From: Armatimonadota bacterium
Lineage (GTDB): Bacteria > Armatimonadota > UBA5829
Direction: 5' to 3'
Assembly: GCA_026415535.1 (NCBI GenBank)
Contig: JAOAGX010000072.1
Span: 1-9,240, forward strand
Length of the DNA: 9,240 nt
The notes beneath the pieces are model-generated. The model saw only the letters and a list, made by a program, of their open reading frames with translations. It had not been told where the DNA came from and did no database searches. The position numbers and the translations under genes were made by a program. Shown here piece by piece: positions 6,516 to 9,240 of the stretch. Position 1 is the first letter of the stretch, and each line of letters begins with the position of its first letter.

Positions 6516-6556
6516 CCCGGTTGGGGTGCTCTTCCCATCGACTCACCCCAACCGGG
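6516..6556. terminator. strong perfect stem-loop between convergent genes
   Basis: CCCGGTTGGGGTG (6516-6528) and CACCCCAACCGGG (6544-6556) pair perfectly over 13 bases around a 15-base loop, seven bases after the stop of the metallopeptidase gene. No T-run follows in either direction. The position between convergent genes suits a two-way transcription end or RNA-stabilising hairpin. Confidence 0.65.
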
Positions 6557-6730
6557 GATACGGCATCCGGGCGAACAAGACATTCGGTCTGTGTTAGATA
6601 AATATTCTGTTTCACGATACCTCGCGGCTTGGTATAGGCTTTGCCATCCTAAATCACACAGGCACGGAAAATGAAGCCCCCGCCCGGCCGGAGTTTCCAC
6701 AATATCAGCACTATCTACTTGTGCGGTTCT
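6557..6730. other. short non-coding gap between the stem-loop and the C25 gene end
   Basis: No convincing gene is present. A 21-codon frame starting ATG 6671 and ending TAG 6734-6736 overlaps the neighbouring stop and lacks a ribosome site. I see no clear promoter or terminator for the minus-strand gene beyond the shared stem-loop to its left. Confidence 0.4.
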
Positions 6731-9240
6731 CTATAGAGTCTGTAACTCGTTCTGCGACGGCAGAAGAATCGCTCGCCACAAGCATCTACGGTCAAAGTAT
6801 GTCGAGCTAATCCCGGCAACAGACACTCGGCTTCCTATAGATGGCTTGGCAATGTTTGGACAGATTACTCTGACACCGAGCATTCCGGAGCCGTCGTTGC
6901 AGTTTGATCCGTCGTTGACATAGAAGTAGTCAGGGCCGACACCGGTAACAACGCCGGCTATTTTTACAAAGAGGCCTATATTATTCAAGCCCGGAGCCGG
7001 AAGTAGCATGGTTGACCACGTCTGCCCGCTTCTTACTCGGCGGTACTCCATAACAGCCTGCTGACCTCCGAACGCTCCGCCGCCTAGGGCGGAGGTCTTC
7101 ATAAACAAAGGTGCGACTTGAGTCGATGTGCCTGTCACTTGCGTATCAGAGGCGTTTATAACGCGCTCGCCGTTTACTGTGCCTACTTTGCCCACAACCG
7201 TAACTAGAGCGGAGACAGCCATCGGCAGCGGTGAGTTGAGCCTGATCCCGGCTAGTCGTGTTGGTTCCTGAATGTAGCGGATACCGCCAGTGTTGCAGGT
7301 GACTACTTTGTCTTTAAGTTTCACAACCCCGCCGTCAGGGACCGACTTGGCCTGAGCAATGCTCACTACGGGCGCTATTGTGAAAACGCCTGATGTCTTG
7401 GTTAAGGATCCGCCTACCAGGCTCGCCCGAACTTTGTAGCAGTCACTGCCGGGCAGCCCGGCGGTGTTCCATGCGAAAGACCTGATTCCAGGCGATAGCA
7501 GTTGTGCTCCTGGTATAGGTCGCCAAGTTTCGTCAAGGCCCGTCGTATACTCCAACTTGATCCTGTCCACTGGGGCCCAGGCGCCGGAAGTGCGGTACTG
7601 GATGTTGATGATGTCTCCAACTTCGAAAACTGAGCCGGATGTAGGCGCGGTGATCGCAAGCTGCTTGTCCGCAGGAGAAACAGAGAGCGCCTCACGTATC
7701 ATCGAGTATTGGCCTTGCTGAATGGGAATGTAAGGTCCTAGAGCCACAATTCTCCCTTTGCCAGGAACGTCCCTGTAAACTGCGTACGCGCGCCCGGGAT
7801 TTGTCTTGCTGATCGAGAGCACCCGAGCGTCAGACGGGAGAGAACTGGTTATAAACGAAGCTGTGTATCCCCTTGACTCGATTACCTGCCCCAAAGTGTA
7901 GCCTGAGGTGATCGGGTCATCGAGCACGATCTCCTGATCGTTCTGTGCTGCATTCGTATCCCAGCAGGTTCCAAATCCGTTGGTTCCTGCTGCTTGTGGC
8001 CACATAAGGCCCGAGCAAGCTGCATAACTTGTTGAGCTATCGAGTGTGAGGATAGTCTTGCCGGGAGTAAACCAATCCATTACGGCTTGGGTGTCTGCTG
8101 AGAGAACACCGTTGTCCGGGAGAACTAGAGCGTCCTGGCCGGCAAGTCGGCCCGCTAGGCTCGTTAGGATAGTTACCTCGAAGCGTCGCGCCGGGTCAGA
8201 GTTCAGAATGTCGACGACCTGTTGATAAGCGTTACTGTTGCTGCCTATGAAGTACGGTGGAATAGCAGTCGTGTTGAGAACGGCAACGCGCCTTTTTGGT
8301 GGGATCGTAAACGAATAATAGCCGGTCGGTGAGGGAGCTCGCGCAGAGTTGCGACTGAGTGACGAGTCCACGGCAGTAATGTAGTAGCTGATTACATCAC
8401 CAGCGAAGGACGGACCGGGTATTTGACCTTCGTAAAGTCCGGCTCCCACCTGGTTCATAATCACCATGGTATCTGGACCGGAGTTTCTATGATAATAGAG
8501 CGTGACCGAAGCAATGCCGGTGTTGTCCGTTACCTCCGCTCGCACAGTGTAAGGCCCGATGGTGTCGCCAGTATCGGATAGGGGAGTGTGCCGAATTGTG
8601 GGAGGCTGGGAGTCAACGCGAACCCTGAACGTGTGCAGCACTTCCGGAGCACCTGCCGGGCTAATTCCGGATCGGTTGGCGGAGTCTTCAGCATATATGT
8701 AGTAGTAAACAGTTGTGCCGTAAGGCTGGGGCGGAATCTGGCCGCGATATGTGACTCCGCCCACAAGACTCATTTGCGAATTGGAAAACGATGTTCCGCC
8801 GTTCGTGTTCCACCTTAGCGTAGGGGATCCCTGTTTAAGTGGACCATTGGAAACGACATTCGCCTCTATCACATAAGGCTGGGATGTGTTGTCCGTGTCG
8901 TAGTACGGCGTGTGAGACACGGTTGGCCCTGCAGCGTAAGCAAGAGAAGGGTCTCCATAGAGGTTGAACACACAGTGGTTCATCCAAATCTCGTTGGGCA
9001 CCTCAACCATCATCTGATAGTGCGCGTCTCCACAGGGCAAATGATCGCGAACAAGTTTCTGAGCGTATTTGTAGGCCATACCGGCATTGGAGTCGGTGTT
9101 GGTGAAAATAGTCTGACCCGGGTAGTACCACGAAACGCGAGTGGCGGAATTAGTGGCTATCGCCCCTCTTTTCAGAAGAGCATAACCCAAGTTGTTTGAG
9201 TTCTCAGGGTAGCCGTTCAAACACGAGCACTGGAAGGTGA
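6731..9240 (-). CDS. large gingipain-like (C25) cysteine peptidase with Ig-like, alpha/beta and OB-like domains; 5' part beyond right edge
   Basis: The reading frame is open at the right edge, and 835 residues are visible to the TAG at 6731-6733. The first ones, FQCSCLNGYPE, hold the likely catalytic Cys (codon 9221-9223) in a C-x-N-G motif as in gingipains. LLKRGAIATNSATRVSWY and FNLYGDPSL complete the C-terminal part of the C25 domain (1-105); the catalytic His and the propeptide or signal would lie outside. Two Ig-like repeats follow (about 106-207 and 213-312), both starting PT-x-x-HTP-x-x-DT and both having YYY or SYYI before a D-S turn. Next is an alpha/beta domain like the glutamine-amidotransferase fold (about 316-520), an Ig-like domain (527-621), and two OB-like modules (about 624-700 and 707-835; second with LNNIGLFVKI and YVNDGSNCNDGSG). 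It is probably secreted and degrades extracellular protein. A TTG at 9220 is not a real start. The fold assignments after C25 are inferred. Confidence 0.75.
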   Translation of the reverse strand, partial: TFQCSCLNGYPENSNNLGYALLKRGAIATNSATRVSWYYPGQTIFTNTDSNAGMAYKYAQKLVRDHLPCGDAHYQMMVEVPNEIWMNHCVFNLYGDPSLAYAAGPTVSHTPYYDTDNTSQPYVIEANVVSNGPLKQGSPTLRWNTNGGTSFSNSQMSLVGGVTYRGQIPPQPYGTTVYYYIYAEDSANRSGISPAGAPEVLHTFRVRVDSQPPTIRHTPLSDTGDTIGPYTVRAEVTDNTGIASVTLYYHRNSGPDTMVIMNQVGAGLYEGQIPGPSFAGDVISYYITAVDSSLSRNSARAPSPTGYYSFTIPPKRRVAVLNTTAIPPYFIGSNSNAYQQVVDILNSDPARRFEVTILTSLAGRLAGQDALVLPDNGVLSADTQAVMDWFTPGKTILTLDSSTSYAACSGLMWPQAAGTNGFGTCWDTNAAQNDQEIVLDDPITSGYTLGQVIESRGYTASFITSSLPSDARVLSISKTNPGRAYAVYRDVPGKGRIVALGPYIPIQQGQYSMIREALSVSPADKQLAITAPTSGSVFEVGDIINIQYRTSGAWAPVDRIKLEYTTGLDETWRPIPGAQLLSPGIRSFAWNTAGLPGSDCYKVRASLVGGSLTKTSGVFTIAPVVSIAQAKSVPDGGVVKLKDKVVTCNTGGIRYIQEPTRLAGIRLNSPLPMAVSALVTVVGKVGTVNGERVINASDTQVTGTSTQVAPLFMKTSALGGGAFGGQQAVMEYRRVRSGQTWSTMLLPAPGLNNIGLFVKIAGVVTGVGPDYFYVNDGSNCNDGSGMLGVRVICPNIAKPSIGSRVSVAGISSTYFDRRCLWRAILLPSQNELQTL

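Noticed and set aside
6671..6736. 21-codon plus-strand ORF
   Set aside because: It is very short, overlaps the C25 stop and lacks a ribosome site.

Overview
The window is bacterial DNA of moderate GC. It carries a short-intergenic, mixed-strand layout with ordinary housekeeping genes next to large exported proteins. Several starts are TTG or GTG behind good purine-rich ribosome sites. A lipobox lipoprotein and two other exported proteins imply a cell with an envelope and secretion of large multidomain proteins. The C-terminal OB-like module of the last gene resembles modules I associate with Armatimonadota (Chthonomonas/Fimbriimonas-like and uncultured relatives). That assignment comes from recalled sequence flavour and is tentative.

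Left part (1-1475): the 3' end of a large plus-strand protein enters from the left edge. Its tail looks like that of a glycoside hydrolase of the beta-galactosidase type. It is followed by a broken C-terminal piece of an FGGY sugar kinase (about 481-872), which has no N-terminal half and an apparent +1/-1 frame break. Next come a possible 52-residue small protein (991-1149), a strong GC-rich hairpin (1176-1205), and about 270 bp of non-coding DNA with an imperfect dispersed-type palindrome (about 1279-1345).

Middle (1500-3119): a zinc-dependent medium-chain dehydrogenase on the plus strand converges with, and overlaps by 18 bp, a minus-strand FKBP-type prolyl isomerase lipoprotein. With the kinase relic and the hydrolase tail, the dehydrogenase suggests an eroding sugar-catabolic neighbourhood.

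Arginine block (3278-5597): a recognisable promoter precedes argC, with argJ 23 bp downstream. Together they encode N-acetylglutamyl-phosphate reduction and acetyl transfer (the cyclic acetyl route). argB and argD are not in the window. Just downstream on the same strand is an exported, membrane-anchored HExxH metallopeptidase-like protein (5720-6508).

Right part (6509-9240): a 13-bp perfect stem-loop separates that gene from a very large minus-strand gene that is cut by the right edge. The visible 835 residues begin at the catalytic cysteine of a gingipain-like (C25) peptidase. They continue through two Ig-like repeats, an alpha/beta (glutamine-amidotransferase-like) domain, a further Ig-like domain and two OB-like modules.

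I see no CRISPR array, tRNA, rRNA, transposase or clear defence system. The most unusual objects are the composite C25 protein, the kinase relic, the palindrome and the unassigned small ORF.
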